From NCBI RefSeq assembly GCF_046233715.1, contig NZ_JBJNRJ010000002.1:62001-126000 (forward strand): a stretch of 64,000 bases of DNA. Direction: 5' to 3'. This document shows, piece by piece, positions 16,814 to 35,260 of this stretch. The stretch comes from Trujillonella humicola (lineage in GTDB: Bacteria > Actinomycetota > Actinomycetes > Mycobacteriales > Geodermatophilaceae). The notes beneath the pieces were generated by a model. The model was not told where the DNA came from. It did not search any database and saw only the letters and a program-made list of their open reading frames with translations. The translations under genes were made by a program, and so were the position numbers. How positions within the stretch are numbered: position 1 is the stretch's first letter; each line of letters starts with the position of its first letter.

Positions 16814-16854
16814 CGCAGAGGCCGTCCTCCCCCTCGGGGAGGGCGGCCTCTGCG
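16814..16854 (+). terminator. Terminator after rplL
   Basis: A 19-bp stem with a single G-U pair (16814-16832 with 16836-16854, arms CGCAGAGGCCG...) and a CTC loop. It separates rplJL from the next gene. Confidence 0.9.
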
Positions 16855-17020
16855 CGTCCGGGTGAACCGCCGGGACGTGTGCGTCGGCGGCCGCGTGACC
16901 CACGTAACCTCCCGCCGGGCCGCTCGTTACTCGCTGGTAGGTCCGGGACGTGGGCTCCGACGTGCGACCTGCGGAGGGAGGGCGACCGCTGGTTGCTCTC
17001 GGCGATCCGGGGGACCCCCG

Positions 17021-17938
17021 ATGAGTGACGACCGCCCGCGGCCGACGCCGCGCCCGCGGGCCACGCCCGCGCCCCGTCCCGGACCGGGACCGACCCCGCG
17101 TCCCGGCCCGCGCCCCCGCGTCGCCGGCAGCCGCCGCGAGCGCGACGGGACGGCCGCGGACGGGACGGCCGCCGACGAGACGGCCGCGGCGGGTCCCGCT
17201 CCCCGGCCGCGCCCGCGTCCCGCGCCGGCACCCCGCACCGGGCCTGCGGCGCGGGCCGCCGGGCGCGCCGCCGCCGGCACCGGTCGCCCCGACGGCCCCG
17301 CTGCCGGGGCCCGGGCCGCGGGACGGGACGTTCCCACCGGGGTCTCCGCGCGCCGGCGGCGCGCCCGCACTGCACGGGGGCCGGCGGCCGCGGACGTCGG
17401 CGGCGGGCGCCGCGTGCCCGTCGTCGCGGTCCTGGCCGTCCTCTGCCTGGCCGCGGCCGCGGTCGCGGCGCTGCTGTGGTTCCGGCCGCCGGGGCGCACC
17501 CACGTCGACCCGGACGTCTTCACGGCCGCGAGGGATAACGTCGAGGCGGTCTACCGCTACGACTACCGCGACTCCGAGGGCAGCGTGGACGGCCAGCTCG
17601 CCGTCCTCACCGGGGACCTGCGCAGCCGCTACGAGGCCGAGGCGCAGGGGGCGCTGATCGACACCTACGAGCAGGTGTCGGCCAGCATCCGGTACGACGT
17701 CCGCGACGTCGCGGTGCAGCAGGTCGACGACGACCAGGAGGAGGCGACGCTGGTCGTCTTCGGCCGGCTGGTGGCCGAGTCGGTGAACACCGGCACGCAG
17801 CCCGCGCCCGCGGGGAGCGAGTGCGAGGTCACCGCGGAGGGGGCGCAGTCCTGCGTGCGCACGGTGCAGATCCGGATGGTCCGCGACGGTGGCGACACCT
17901 GGAAGATCGATCAGCTGACGGTGCTCACCACCGGGTGA
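17021..17938 (+). CDS. Single-pass membrane protein with Pro/Arg-rich N-terminus
   Basis: The protein has 305 residues from ATG 17021. Residues 1-125 are low-complexity Pro/Arg/Ala/Gly; 132-153 form one membrane helix (VPVVAVLAVLCLAAAAVAALLWF); the outer domain (HVDPDVFTAARDNVEAVYRYDYRDSEG...WKIDQLTVLTTG) resembles actinobacterial Mce-associated membrane proteins. That likeness is from pattern memory, and no mce genes are near. GGGGACCCCCG precedes the ATG, a poor ribosome site; a GTG farther upstream is possible. Confidence 0.65.
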   Translation: MSDDRPRPTPRPRATPAPRPGPGPTPRPGPRPRVAGSRRERDGTAADGTAADETAAAGPAPRPRPRPAPAPRTGPAARAAGRAAAGTGRPDGPAAGARAAGRDVPTGVSARRRRARTARGPAAADVGGGRRVPVVAVLAVLCLAAAAVAALLWFRPPGRTHVDPDVFTAARDNVEAVYRYDYRDSEGSVDGQLAVLTGDLRSRYEAEAQGALIDTYEQVSASIRYDVRDVAVQQVDDDQEEATLVVFGRLVAESVNTGTQPAPAGSECEVTAEGAQSCVRTVQIRMVRDGGDTWKIDQLTVLTTG

Positions 17939-18114
17939 CGGCCGCGTCCGCAGGGTCGAGGCGAGCCCGCGAGGCGTGCGGGGACGGGGTCCTCCGACCG
18001 GCGTGGCGGCTGACCGGGCGGCCGCGGGCTGGCATCATGGCCGCGGCAGTCCCGCCGCTGGTGGCGAGCCGCTGGTCCCTCCGGGCGTGGTGTCGGTGAT
18101 CACCGCCCCCGACG

Positions 18115-18143
18115 TGGACAGTGCGCTGCAGCAGGGGTAGGGT
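18115..18143 (+). promoter_or_regulatory. Candidate rpoB promoter
   Basis: TGGACA (18115-18120), a 17-bp spacer and TAGGGT (18138-18143) resemble a housekeeping sigma promoter. It lies in the 404-bp gap 17939-18342 with a leader of about 190 nt to the rpoB start. Nothing else in the gap was recognised. Confidence 0.5.
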
Positions 18144-18342
18144 TCCCTGTTGCGCTGCCCCCTGACTGCTTGCCCGCCGAGACGGGTCACCTGGGGTGCC
18201 CGGGGGACCCTCCCGAGCATCCTGCCGACCGATCGAGCGGGCCTCGTCGCAGACCGGTGGCAGCCTCGCCGAAACCGACGACGACCCAGGACGACCAGCA
18301 CCGACCCGCCCGCACGTCGTGAGGTCCTTGGAAGGACGCATC

Positions 18343-21846
<3,504 letters not shown>

Positions 21847-21852
21847 TGTGTT

Positions 21853-21889
21853 CCGCGCCGGGTCCTCGCTCCGCGGGGACCCGGCGCGG
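21853..21889 (+). terminator. Hairpin between rpoB and rpoC
   Basis: A 13-bp perfect stem CCGCGCCGGGTCC/GGACCCGGCGCGG with a TCGCTCCGCGG loop, six bases after the rpoB stop. Since rpoB and rpoC are normally co-transcribed, partial termination or RNA processing is more likely than a full stop. Confidence 0.6.
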
Positions 21890-21944
21890 CCAGATCACAA
21901 GACAACAGACACAAGCAATTCCTAGCCCCTGAAAGGGGTTCCCC

Positions 21945-25847
<3,903 letters not shown>

Positions 25848-25863
25848 CCCCCGGCAGCACGAC

Positions 25864-25905
25864 GGGAAGGCCCCCGGACCGATCGATCGGTCCGGGGGCC
25901 TTCCC
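25864..25905. terminator. Terminator after rpoC
   Basis: A perfect 42-bp palindrome, drawn as a 19-bp stem (GGGAAGGCCCCCGGACC...) with a TCGA loop. It lies between rpoC and the convergent LLM oxidoreductase gene and can serve both strands. Confidence 0.92.
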
Positions 25906-25967
25906 GCGTCCGTGGCCGGTGGTCCGGGGCGACGTCGCGTCCTGTGACGAAACCGGTGGGCGCCCGG

Positions 25968-27011
25968 CTACCGGTCGCAGAGCGCGCGCATCGTCGACAC
26001 GGTGCGCAGCCGGTTCTCCCGGCTGTCGTCGAGCGGCTGCAGGGCCAGCGTGGTGACCCCGGCCTCGCGGAAGGCCGCGAGGCGCTCGGAGACGTACCCC
26101 TCCGGGCCGATGAGCGAGACCGCGCGGACCAGCTCGTCGGGCAGCGCGGCCGCGGCCTCGTCCTTCCTCCCCGACAGGTAGAGGTCCTGCACCGTCGCCG
26201 CGGCATCGGCGAACCCGTAGCGGACGGCGAGGTCGTTGTAGAAGTTCTTGCCCCGCGCGCCCATGCCGCCGACGTAGAGGGCCAGGTGCGGACGGACGAG
26301 GTCGTGCAGCGCGTCGACGTCCTCGCCGATGGCGACCGGGACGCCCACCACCACCTGCAGGTCGCCGAGCGCCGGGTCCCGCTTGGCCTTGCCTGCGGCC
26401 AGGGACTCGCCCCACACGTCGGCCGCCCGCTCGGGCATGAACCAGATGGGCTCCCACGCCTCGGCGATCTCGGCGGCCAGCTCGACGTTCTTGGGACCCA
26501 GCGCGGCCAGCATGACCGGCACCCGCTCGCGGACCGGCGTGTTGATCAGCTTGAGCGGCTTCCCCAGGCCGGTGCCCTGCTCCGGCGGCAGCGGGATCGT
26601 GTACTTGGGCCCGGCGTGCTGGAGCCGCTCCCGGCGCCACACGGCGCGGCAGATCTCGACGATCTCGCGGGTCCGCTGCAGGGGAGCGTCGTAGGGGACG
26701 CCGTGCCAGCCCTCGATGACCTGAGGCCCCGAGGCGCCCAGGCCCAGGGTGAACCGGCCGTCGGAGACGTAGTCCAGCCCGGCCGCGGTCATCGCGATCA
26801 GCGCCGGCGTGCGGCTGTAGATGGGGAAGATGGCGCTCAGCAGCTCCACCCGCTCGGTCACCGCGGCGAGGTAACCCAGCTGGCTGACGGAGTCGAAGGT
26901 GTAGACCTCCGCGATGGTCGCGACGTCGAGCCCGGCGGCCTCGAGGTCGCGGATCTCCTCCGCGGTCTCGCGGAAGCCCCCGCTGTAGCTGGCCTGGATG
27001 CCGATGCGCAC
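25968..27011 (-). CDS. LLM-class F420-dependent oxidoreductase
   Basis: The protein has 347 residues starting MRIGIQASYSGGF, a luciferase-like TIM barrel with AAVTERVELLSAIFPIYSRTPALIAMTAAGLDYVSDGRFTLGLGASG, the pattern of F420-dependent LLM enzymes of actinobacteria. The C-terminus (GPEGYVSERLAAFREAGVTTL) is also typical. The substrate is unknown. It is monocistronic, convergent with rpoC. Confidence 0.88.
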   Translation of the reverse strand: MRIGIQASYSGGFRETAEEIRDLEAAGLDVATIAEVYTFDSVSQLGYLAAVTERVELLSAIFPIYSRTPALIAMTAAGLDYVSDGRFTLGLGASGPQVIEGWHGVPYDAPLQRTREIVEICRAVWRRERLQHAGPKYTIPLPPEQGTGLGKPLKLINTPVRERVPVMLAALGPKNVELAAEIAEAWEPIWFMPERAADVWGESLAAGKAKRDPALGDLQVVVGVPVAIGEDVDALHDLVRPHLALYVGGMGARGKNFYNDLAVRYGFADAAATVQDLYLSGRKDEAAAALPDELVRAVSLIGPEGYVSERLAAFREAGVTTLALQPLDDSRENRLRTVSTMRALCDR

Positions 27012-27072
27012 GTGCCCTCCCGGGGTCGTCGGCGCCCTCGTCGGCGCCGGGCACGACCGTATCGGCGGTCCC

Positions 27073-27306
27073 TCAGAGCGGGCGGACCACCCCGACGACG
27101 TGCGTGACCACGCGCACGCCGTCGACGTCGGTGGGCACGAGGCCGGCCGCCACCGGGTCGGCGAGGTCCACCTTGACGACGTAGCCGGCGCCGCGCCGGG
27201 CGAGGCCGATCCCCACGACCTCGGGCACCCGGGCCAGCCGCGCGCTCAGGGCGCTCTTGGCGGCGCGGGCGGAGGCTCGATCGGTCACCCCTCCATGGTG
27301 CGCCAC
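27073..27306 (-). CDS. Small protein resembling the N-terminal domain of the neighbouring protease
   Basis: The protein has 77 residues from GTG 27306 (GGAGG 6 nt upstream). The segment VPEVVGIGLARRGAGYVVKVDLADPV...VDGVRVVTHVVGVVRPL matches in order and spacing residues about 48-88 of the protease encoded just upstream on the same strand (RLAIRVATPADAA...RAQVDVRVIGPVRAL). It has no active-site residues. It could act in trans on the protease as a pro-domain, chaperone or inhibitor; that is inference. A second GTG at 27288 is possible. Confidence 0.65.
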   Translation of the reverse strand: MAHHGGVTDRASARAAKSALSARLARVPEVVGIGLARRGAGYVVKVDLADPVAAGLVPTDVDGVRVVTHVVGVVRPL

Positions 27307-27325
27307 TCCCCGCCTCCGGGACAGA

Positions 27326-27375
27326 GCGAGGGCCCTGTTCTCCCCACCTTTCGCGAGCTCGACGCGGGATCGGGG
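27326..27375 (-). repeat. Dispersed intergenic repeat, copy F (inverted, degenerate)
   Basis: Read on the minus strand it keeps the core GCGTCGAGCTCGCGA followed by GGTGGGGAGAACAGGG. It fills the short gap between the protease stop and the small gene at 27306. It is more divergent than copies A-C. Confidence 0.45.
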
Positions 27376-27385
27376 GGAGAGGCCG

Positions 27386-28369
27386 TCAGCCGAGCCACTG
27401 GACGCCGAGGACGTCCAGGACGGTCGACAGCGGGCTGGCGTAGGTCACCCCGCCGCCGTGTGCTCCGCCCACCTCGCTGCCGGCGAAGAGGAGCGCGAGC
27501 GGCGCGCGGTCGGAGCTCCGCCAGATGACCGAGCCGCTGTCCCCGCCGGCGCTGAACGTCCCGGCCGTGCCCTCGATCTCGATCTGCCCGTCGAAGGTGT
27601 GCACGGCGTCGTCGTACTGCACCGCGACGCCGTCGACCTCCACGGCCGTGATCCGTCCGCGGGTGTGCCCGGTCGTCCGGCCGATCTTCTCCACGGCCTC
27701 GTCCGGGTCGACCTCCTCGCCGTGGGCCACCACGGCCGCGAGCGGACCGCCGGGGTAGGCGGCCGGGTCGTGCTCGACGCCCTCGTCGAGCGCCGCCACG
27801 GCGGCGTCGACGAGGTCGCGACCGCCGCTGAACCGCTCGAAGGCGGTGAGGCGCGCCACCCGGTCTGCGGCGGTGCCCCGGTCGGCCGGGCCCGGCTGCA
27901 GCGCGGCGTCGCCGGGCAGGGCGGCGCCGCCGGCCGCGAGCACGTGGTTGTTCGACAGGATCGCCGGTCGCCCGCCGTGGCGGACGAAACCGCCCAGCGT
28001 GCCGGCGGTGACCGCGGGGTGCCCGACCGACAGCCCCGGCCGCAGCGGGCGGACGCGCCGCTGCAGGTCCGCCGGGGAGACCGCGGGCGCGCCGGCGGGG
28101 GAGGGGAGGGCCCGGACGGGCCCGATGACCCGGACGTCGACCTGGGCGCGGACGGCGTCCGCCACCCCGGTGAGCAGGATCGCGGCATCGGCCGGCGTCG
28201 CGACGCGGATCGCCAGCCGCGCCTGGCCCGGACCCGACAGGGCCAGCCCCAGCGCGGGTCGGAACCACGACCGCCCGGGCGCCAGCCCGCGGGCGCCGAC
28301 CGGCTCCTGCCAGCCGGCGATCCGGGCACCCAGCCGCGCCTTGAGCTCCCGCGCCGAGTCGATCTGCAC
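27386..28369 (-). CDS. Trypsin-like serine protease (NAL1-like)
   Basis: The protein has 327 residues from GTG 28369 (GAGGGGG 5 nt upstream). The triad is visible: His142 in ILSNNHVLA, Asp188 in DLVDAAVAALD and Ser278 in AGGDSGSVIW. Residues 1-110 form an N-terminal domain that the 77-residue downstream protein resembles. No signal peptide is evident, so the enzyme may be cytoplasmic or leave by another route. The upstream start at 29368 is only a shadow of rpsL. Substrate unknown. Confidence 0.82.
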   Translation of the reverse strand: MQIDSARELKARLGARIAGWQEPVGARGLAPGRSWFRPALGLALSGPGQARLAIRVATPADAAILLTGVADAVRAQVDVRVIGPVRALPSPAGAPAVSPADLQRRVRPLRPGLSVGHPAVTAGTLGGFVRHGGRPAILSNNHVLAAGGAALPGDAALQPGPADRGTAADRVARLTAFERFSGGRDLVDAAVAALDEGVEHDPAAYPGGPLAAVVAHGEEVDPDEAVEKIGRTTGHTRGRITAVEVDGVAVQYDDAVHTFDGQIEIEGTAGTFSAGGDSGSVIWRSSDRAPLALLFAGSEVGGAHGGGVTYASPLSTVLDVLGVQWLG

Positions 28370-28599
28370 CGTTCCCCCTCGCTCCCCGGACCGTCGCCGA
28401 GGGTGATCTTCCTGGGACCGACCGTAGGGTGGCGGTACGACAGTCCGGTGGCTGCCGCCGCGACGCCCGGGCCGGTACAGTCCCCTCCGACCGCCGGGCA
28501 CCGGCCGGTCCGCCGCCGGGAATGAACCGGCGCGCGCGGTGTTGGAACGGGTGGTCGCCGCTGTGAGCGGCGTCGCCTGCGTCGACATGGGGACCCGGT

Positions 28600-28629
28600 T
28601 TGCACCGGCCCTTTCGGCGCGGGTATCGT
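28600..28629 (+). promoter_or_regulatory. Candidate str operon promoter
   Basis: TTGCAC (28600-28605), 18 bp and TATCGT (28624-28629), followed by a leader of about 255 nt to rpsL. It lies in the 519-bp gap 28370-28888 between the divergent protease and rpsL; no gene was seen in that gap. Confidence 0.5.
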
Positions 28630-28888
28630 GGTCAGCCGTGCCCAGGGTGCCCTGGGCCTGCTCCCGTTCGCGGTGCGCTCGCCGACAGGTTGGTGGCGCC
28701 GAGTCGCGGGGGGCGACCGATCCGGTTGGCAGCGCCGACCGGTCCCGGGAACGGCGACACGCCCGACCGCGGGGACCGGTGGTGGCCCGCGGCCCGGATC
28801 GGGTACGGCCCCGGCAGGACCGGCACCCGGCACGACAGAGCACCGACCGACAGCACGACCCAGCGCAGGTAGGAGATCCAGGCCCCCC

Positions 28889-29263
28889 ATGCCCACGATC
28901 AACCAGCTGGTCCGCAAGGGCCGCGAGGACAAGGTCGAGAAGACCAAGACCCCGGCGTTGAAGGGTTCCCCTCAGCGCCGCGGCGTGTGCACCCGCGTGT
29001 ACACGACGACGCCGAAGAAGCCGAACTCGGCGCTGCGCAAGGTCGCCCGCGTCCGCCTCACCAGTGGCATCGAGGTCACCGCCTACATCCCCGGTGTCGG
29101 CCACAACCTGCAGGAGCACTCGATGGTGCTCGTGCGTGGTGGTCGTGTGAAGGACCTCCCGGGTGTTCGATACAAGATCATCCGCGGGTCGCTGGACACC
29201 CAGGGTGTCCGCAACCGCAAGCAGGCTCGCAGCCGGTACGGCGCGAAGAAGGAGAAGAGCTGA
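28889..29263 (+). CDS. rpsL: 30S ribosomal protein S12
   Basis: The protein has 124 residues, MPTINQLVRKGREDKVEKTKTPALKGSPQRRGVCTRVYT. The streptomycin-site lysines are wild type (TPKKPNSALRKV, and the second in RVKDLPGVRY). ATG 28889 has AGGAG about 14 nt upstream, rather far. It opens the str operon rpsL-rpsG-fusA-tuf. A longer in-frame start at 28628 has no family support. Confidence 0.98.
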   Translation: MPTINQLVRKGREDKVEKTKTPALKGSPQRRGVCTRVYTTTPKKPNSALRKVARVRLTSGIEVTAYIPGVGHNLQEHSMVLVRGGRVKDLPGVRYKIIRGSLDTQGVRNRKQARSRYGAKKEKS

Positions 29264-29264
29264 C

Positions 29265-29735
29265 ATGCCCCGCAAGGGTCCCGCTCCCCGCCGTCCGCTC
29301 GTCGCCGACCCGGTGTACCAGTCGCCGCTGGTCACCCAGCTGGTGAACAAGGTGCTGGTCGACGGCAAGCGCTCCGTCGCCGAGGCGATCGTCTACGGCG
29401 CCCTCGAGGGCTGCCGCGACAAGACCGACACCGACCCGGTCGTGACGCTCAAGCGCGCGCTGGACAACGTCAAGCCGGCGCTCGAGGTCCGCAGCCGCCG
29501 CGTCGGCGGTGCGACCTACCAGGTCCCGGTCGAGGTCCGCGCCTCCCGCAGCACCACCCTCGGCCTGCGCTGGCTGATCCAGTACAGCCGCGCCCGCCGG
29601 GAGAAGACGATGACCGAGCGCCTCATGAACGAGCTGCTCGACGCGAGCAACGGCCTGGGAGCCGCGGTCAAGCGCCGCGAGGACACCCACAAGATGGCCG
29701 AGTCGAACAAGGCCTTCGCGCACTACCGCTGGTAG
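29265..29735 (+). CDS. rpsG: 30S ribosomal protein S7
   Basis: The protein has 156 residues beginning MPRKGPAPRRPLVADPVYQSPLVTQLVNKVL, starting two bases after the rpsL stop. The 16S-binding helices and the C-terminal KMAESNKAFAHYRW are standard. S7 nucleates the 30S head. A 10-bp hairpin (29743-29752 with 29767-29776) stands before fusA. Confidence 0.98.
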   Translation: MPRKGPAPRRPLVADPVYQSPLVTQLVNKVLVDGKRSVAEAIVYGALEGCRDKTDTDPVVTLKRALDNVKPALEVRSRRVGGATYQVPVEVRASRSTTLGLRWLIQYSRARREKTMTERLMNELLDASNGLGAAVKRREDTHKMAESNKAFAHYRW

Positions 29736-29831
29736 TCGCCCCCCCGCCGGCCCGGCCGGCACCCGCGGCCGGCGGGCAGTCCGGGCCACCCCCGGACACC
29801 CGCGCGGACCGAACCGAAGAGGAGAGAAGAG

Positions 29832-31931
<2,100 letters not shown>

Positions 31932-32022
31932 CCCGCCGGGCGAAGCCCATCCGCCCGGCACCCCCCAGCAACCCCACCCCAGAGTTCGCGCACGACTGCG
32001 ACACCACGAGGAGAGGAACCCA

Positions 32023-33216
32023 GTGGCCAAGGCCAAGTTCGAGCGGACCAAGCCGCACGTCAACATCGGCACCATCGGGCACATCGACCACGGGAAGACC
32101 ACCCTGACCGCGGCGATCACCAAGGTGCTGCACGACAAGTACCCGGACCTCAACGAGGCGTCGGCCTTCGACCAGATCGACAAGGCGCCCGAGGAGAAGG
32201 CCCGCGGCATCACGATCTCGATCGCCCACGTCGAGTACCAGACGGAGAACCGTCACTACGCGCACGTCGACTGCCCCGGGCACGCCGACTACATCAAGAA
32301 CATGATCACCGGTGCCGCGCAGATGGACGGCGCCATCCTCGTGGTCGCCGCCACCGACGGCCCGATGCCGCAGACCAAGGAGCACGTGCTCCTGGCCCGC
32401 CAGGTCGGCGTCCCCTACATCGTCGTGGCGCTGAACAAGGCCGACATGGTCGACGACGAGGAGATCCTCGAGCTCGTCGAGCTGGAGGTCCGCGAGCTGC
32501 TGTCCGAGTACGAGTTCCCGGGCGACGACGTCCCCGTGGTCCGCGTCTCGGCGCTGAAGGCCCTCGAGGGCGACGCCGAGTGGGGCGACAAGCTCATGGA
32601 GCTGATGAACGCCGTCGACACCGCGATCCCGGAGCCGGAGCGCGACATCGACAAGCCGTTCCTCATGCCCGTCGAGGACGTCTTCACCATCACCGGCCGC
32701 GGCACCGTCGTGACCGGTCGCGTGGAGCGCGGCATCGTCAAGGTGTCGGAGGAGGTCGAGATCGTCGGCATCCGCCCGACCTCGACCAAGACCACCGTCA
32801 CCGGCGTGGAGATGTTCCGCAAGCTGCTCGACCAGGGCCAGGCCGGTGACAACGTCGGTCTGCTCCTGCGCGGCATCAAGCGCGAGGACGTCGAGCGCGG
32901 CCAGGTCGTCGTGAAGCCGGGGTCCATCACCCCGCACACGAACTTCGAGGCCTCGGTCTTCATCCTCTCCAAGGACGAGGGTGGCCGGCACACGCCGTTC
33001 TTCAACAACTACCGTCCGCAGTTCTACTTCCGGACGACGGACGTGACGGGCGTCGTGACGCTGCCCGCCGGCACCGAGATGGTCATGCCCGGCGACAACA
33101 CCGAGATGACGGTCGAGCTGATCCAGCCGATCGCCATGGAGGAAGGCCTCAAGTTCGCCATCCGCGAGGGTGGCCGGACCGTGGGCGCCGGTCGCGTCAC
33201 CAAGATCAACAAGTAG
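32023..33216 (+). CDS. tuf: Elongation factor Tu
   Basis: The protein has 397 residues from GTG 32023 (GAGGAGAGG upstream). Motifs are GHIDHGKTTL (G1), RGITISIAHVEYQT (G2), DCPGHADY (G3) and NKAD (G4); the usual G1 reads GHVDHGKT, so Val is Ile here. Domains II and III are complete. It delivers aminoacyl-tRNA to the ribosome. It ends the str operon, with a terminator-like hairpin after it. Confidence 0.98.
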   Translation: MAKAKFERTKPHVNIGTIGHIDHGKTTLTAAITKVLHDKYPDLNEASAFDQIDKAPEEKARGITISIAHVEYQTENRHYAHVDCPGHADYIKNMITGAAQMDGAILVVAATDGPMPQTKEHVLLARQVGVPYIVVALNKADMVDDEEILELVELEVRELLSEYEFPGDDVPVVRVSALKALEGDAEWGDKLMELMNAVDTAIPEPERDIDKPFLMPVEDVFTITGRGTVVTGRVERGIVKVSEEVEIVGIRPTSTKTTVTGVEMFRKLLDQGQAGDNVGLLLRGIKREDVERGQVVVKPGSITPHTNFEASVFILSKDEGGRHTPFFNNYRPQFYFRTTDVTGVVTLPAGTEMVMPGDNTEMTVELIQPIAMEEGLKFAIREGGRTVGAGRVTKINK

Positions 33217-33224
33217 CACCCGCG

Positions 33225-33257
33225 GACGGGCGGCTGCCGGACCGGCGGCCGCCCGTC
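33225..33257 (+). terminator. Terminator after tuf
   Basis: A 10-bp perfect stem GACGGGCGGC/GCCGCCCGTC with a 13-base loop that can pair further. It separates the str and S10 operons. Confidence 0.65.
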
Positions 33258-33332
33258 TCCCGGGTCCGGGCTCCCGCTCGTGCTCGGACCCACCACAGAC
33301 AGACTTACGATCGGCAGGAGCGAGACAAGGCG

Positions 33333-33638
33333 ATGGCGGGACAGAAGATCCGCATCCGGCTGAAGGCCTACGACCACGAGGCCATCGATGCCTCGGCGCG
33401 GCGCATCGTGGACACGGTGACGAAGACCGGAGCGCGCGTCGTCGGCCCGGTGCCGCTGCCGACGGAGAAGAACGTGTACTGCGTCATCCGGTCCCCGCAC
33501 AAGTACAAGGACTCGCGGGAGCACTTCGAGATGCGCACGCACAAGCGCCTCATCGACATCCTCGACCCGACGCCGAAGACGGTCGACGCGCTCATGCGCA
33601 TCGACCTGCCGGCCTCGGTCGACGTCAACATCCAGTAA
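33333..33638 (+). CDS. rpsJ: 30S ribosomal protein S10
   Basis: The protein has 101 residues, MAGQKIRIRLKAYDHEAIDASARRIVDTVTKTGA, with the family loop PLPTEKNVYCVIRSPHKYKDSREHFEMRTHKRLID. It binds the 30S head and partners NusB/NusG in transcription. First gene of the S10 operon; rplC follows after 9 bp. Confidence 0.98.
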   Translation: MAGQKIRIRLKAYDHEAIDASARRIVDTVTKTGARVVGPVPLPTEKNVYCVIRSPHKYKDSREHFEMRTHKRLIDILDPTPKTVDALMRIDLPASVDVNIQ

Positions 33639-33647
33639 GGGGGAGTC

Positions 33648-34313
33648 ATGGCGAGCAACTTCCGCGGACTCCTCGGCGAGAAGCTGGGCATGACCCAGGT
33701 CTTCGACGAGAACAACCGCATCGTGCCGGTGACCGTCGTCAAGGCGGGGCCGTGCGTGGTCACCCAGGTGCGCACCCCCGAGGTCGACGGCTACTCGGCC
33801 GTCCAGCTCGGGTTCGGGGAGATCGACCCCCGCAAGGTGAACAAGCCCGAGGGCGGCCACTTCGCCAAGGCCGGCGTCACGCCGCGCCGCCACGTGGTGG
33901 AGCTGCGTACCAACGACGCCTCCACCTACACCGTCGGCCAGGAGCTGACGGCCGAGGTGTTCGACGGCGTCGCCAAGGTCGACGTCATCGGCACCAGCAA
34001 GGGCAAGGGCACCGCGGGCGTCATGAAGCGGCACGGCTTCAAGGGCCTCGGCGCCGCGCACGGCACCCAGCGCAAGCACCGCTCGCCCGGCTCGATCGGT
34101 GGGGCCTCGACCCCCGGCCGGGTCTTCAAGGGCCTGCGGATGGCCGGCCGCATGGGCGCGGTCAAGACGACGACGCTCTCGCTGGTCGTCCACAAGGTGG
34201 ACACCGAGCGCGGGCTGCTGCTGATCAAGGGCGCCATCCCCGGCCCGAAGGGCGGCCTCGTGCTCGTCCGCTCGGCCGTCAAGGGCGGTCCCGTGGGGAG
34301 TGACGACCAGTGA
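33648..34313 (+). CDS. rplC: 50S ribosomal protein L3
   Basis: The protein has 221 residues with FRGLLGEKLGMTQVFDE at the N-terminus and the peptidyl-transferase-reaching loop GAAHGTQRKHRSPGSIGGASTPGRVFKG. It helps nucleate the 50S subunit. GGGGGAG precedes the ATG. Its stop overlaps the rplD start. Confidence 0.98.
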   Translation: MASNFRGLLGEKLGMTQVFDENNRIVPVTVVKAGPCVVTQVRTPEVDGYSAVQLGFGEIDPRKVNKPEGGHFAKAGVTPRRHVVELRTNDASTYTVGQELTAEVFDGVAKVDVIGTSKGKGTAGVMKRHGFKGLGAAHGTQRKHRSPGSIGGASTPGRVFKGLRMAGRMGAVKTTTLSLVVHKVDTERGLLLIKGAIPGPKGGLVLVRSAVKGGPVGSDDQ

Positions 34314-35260
34314 CCCAGTCCACTGAGGCCCGGACCGACCGACAGGTCGACGTCCGGACGCCGGCGGGCGAGACCTCCGGCAGCGTGACGCTGCCCGGTG
34401 AGCTCTTCGACGCCAACGCCAACGTCTCGCTGATGCACCAGGTCGTGGTGGCCCAGCTGGCCGCCGCGCGCCAGGGCACGCACGCCACCAAGACGCGCGG
34501 GCGGGTCAGCGGCGGTGGCACCAAGCCGTACCGCCAGAAGGGCACCGGTCGCGCCCGGCAGGGCTCGATCCGCGCGCCGCAGTTCACCGGCGGTGGCACG
34601 GTCCACGGGCCGCAGCCGCGTGACTACACCCAGCGGACCCCCAAGAAGATGAAGGCCGCCGCCCTCCGTGGCGCCCTGTCCGACCGGGCCCGCGAGGACC
34701 GCGTGCACGTGATCACCACCTTCGTCGAGGGCGACGCCCCGAAGACGAAGGAGGCGCTCAAGGCGCTCGACGCCGTGACCTCGGCCAAGCGCGTGCTCGT
34801 GGTGCTCGACCGCGACGACGTCCTCAACTGGGTCAGCCTGCGCAACGAGCCCCGGGTGCACCTGCTGGAGGCCGGGCAGCTGAACACCTACGACGTGCTG
34901 GTCGCCGACGAGGTGGTCTTCACCGAGGCCGCGCTCGCCGAGTTCGTCGCGGGCCCGGCCCGCAAGGCCGACAAGCCCGACCTGTCGACGCACGAGACGC
35001 CGGGCGGCGTCCCGTCGATCGCGCCGGCCGCGGGCGAGGGCACGGTCGAGGTGTCCGGCTCCGCCGGTGCCGCCGCGGCCGCCGCGCCGAAGCGGGCGCC
35101 GAAGGACGGGGATCCGGCTCCGGCCTCCGCGGCCGAGGCCGCGTCGGCGCCGGCCGAGCAGGCCGCCGCCGCCAACGCCGGTCCCGACGCCACCGCCCCG
35201 AGCGACGAGGCGACCGGCCAGGACGGCACCACCGACACTGCCGAGGAGGAGAAGGCGTGA
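34310..35260 (+). CDS. rplD: 50S ribosomal protein L4 with long acidic C-terminal tail
   Basis: The protein has 316 residues from a GTG overlapping the rplC stop (GTGA). Residues 1-225 are normal L4 (GTHATKTRGRVSGGGTKPYRQKGTGRARQGS, the exit-tunnel loop, is intact). From about 228 a Pro/Ala/Glu/Asp-rich tail of nearly 90 residues follows, ending TAEEEKA; typical L4 is 205-225 residues. The tail is probably disordered and outside the core. rplW overlaps its end. Confidence 0.96.
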   Translation: MTQSTEARTDRQVDVRTPAGETSGSVTLPGELFDANANVSLMHQVVVAQLAAARQGTHATKTRGRVSGGGTKPYRQKGTGRARQGSIRAPQFTGGGTVHGPQPRDYTQRTPKKMKAAALRGALSDRAREDRVHVITTFVEGDAPKTKEALKALDAVTSAKRVLVVLDRDDVLNWVSLRNEPRVHLLEAGQLNTYDVLVADEVVFTEAALAEFVAGPARKADKPDLSTHETPGGVPSIAPAAGEGTVEVSGSAGAAAAAAPKRAPKDGDPAPASAAEAASAPAEQAAAANAGPDATAPSDEATGQDGTTDTAEEEKA

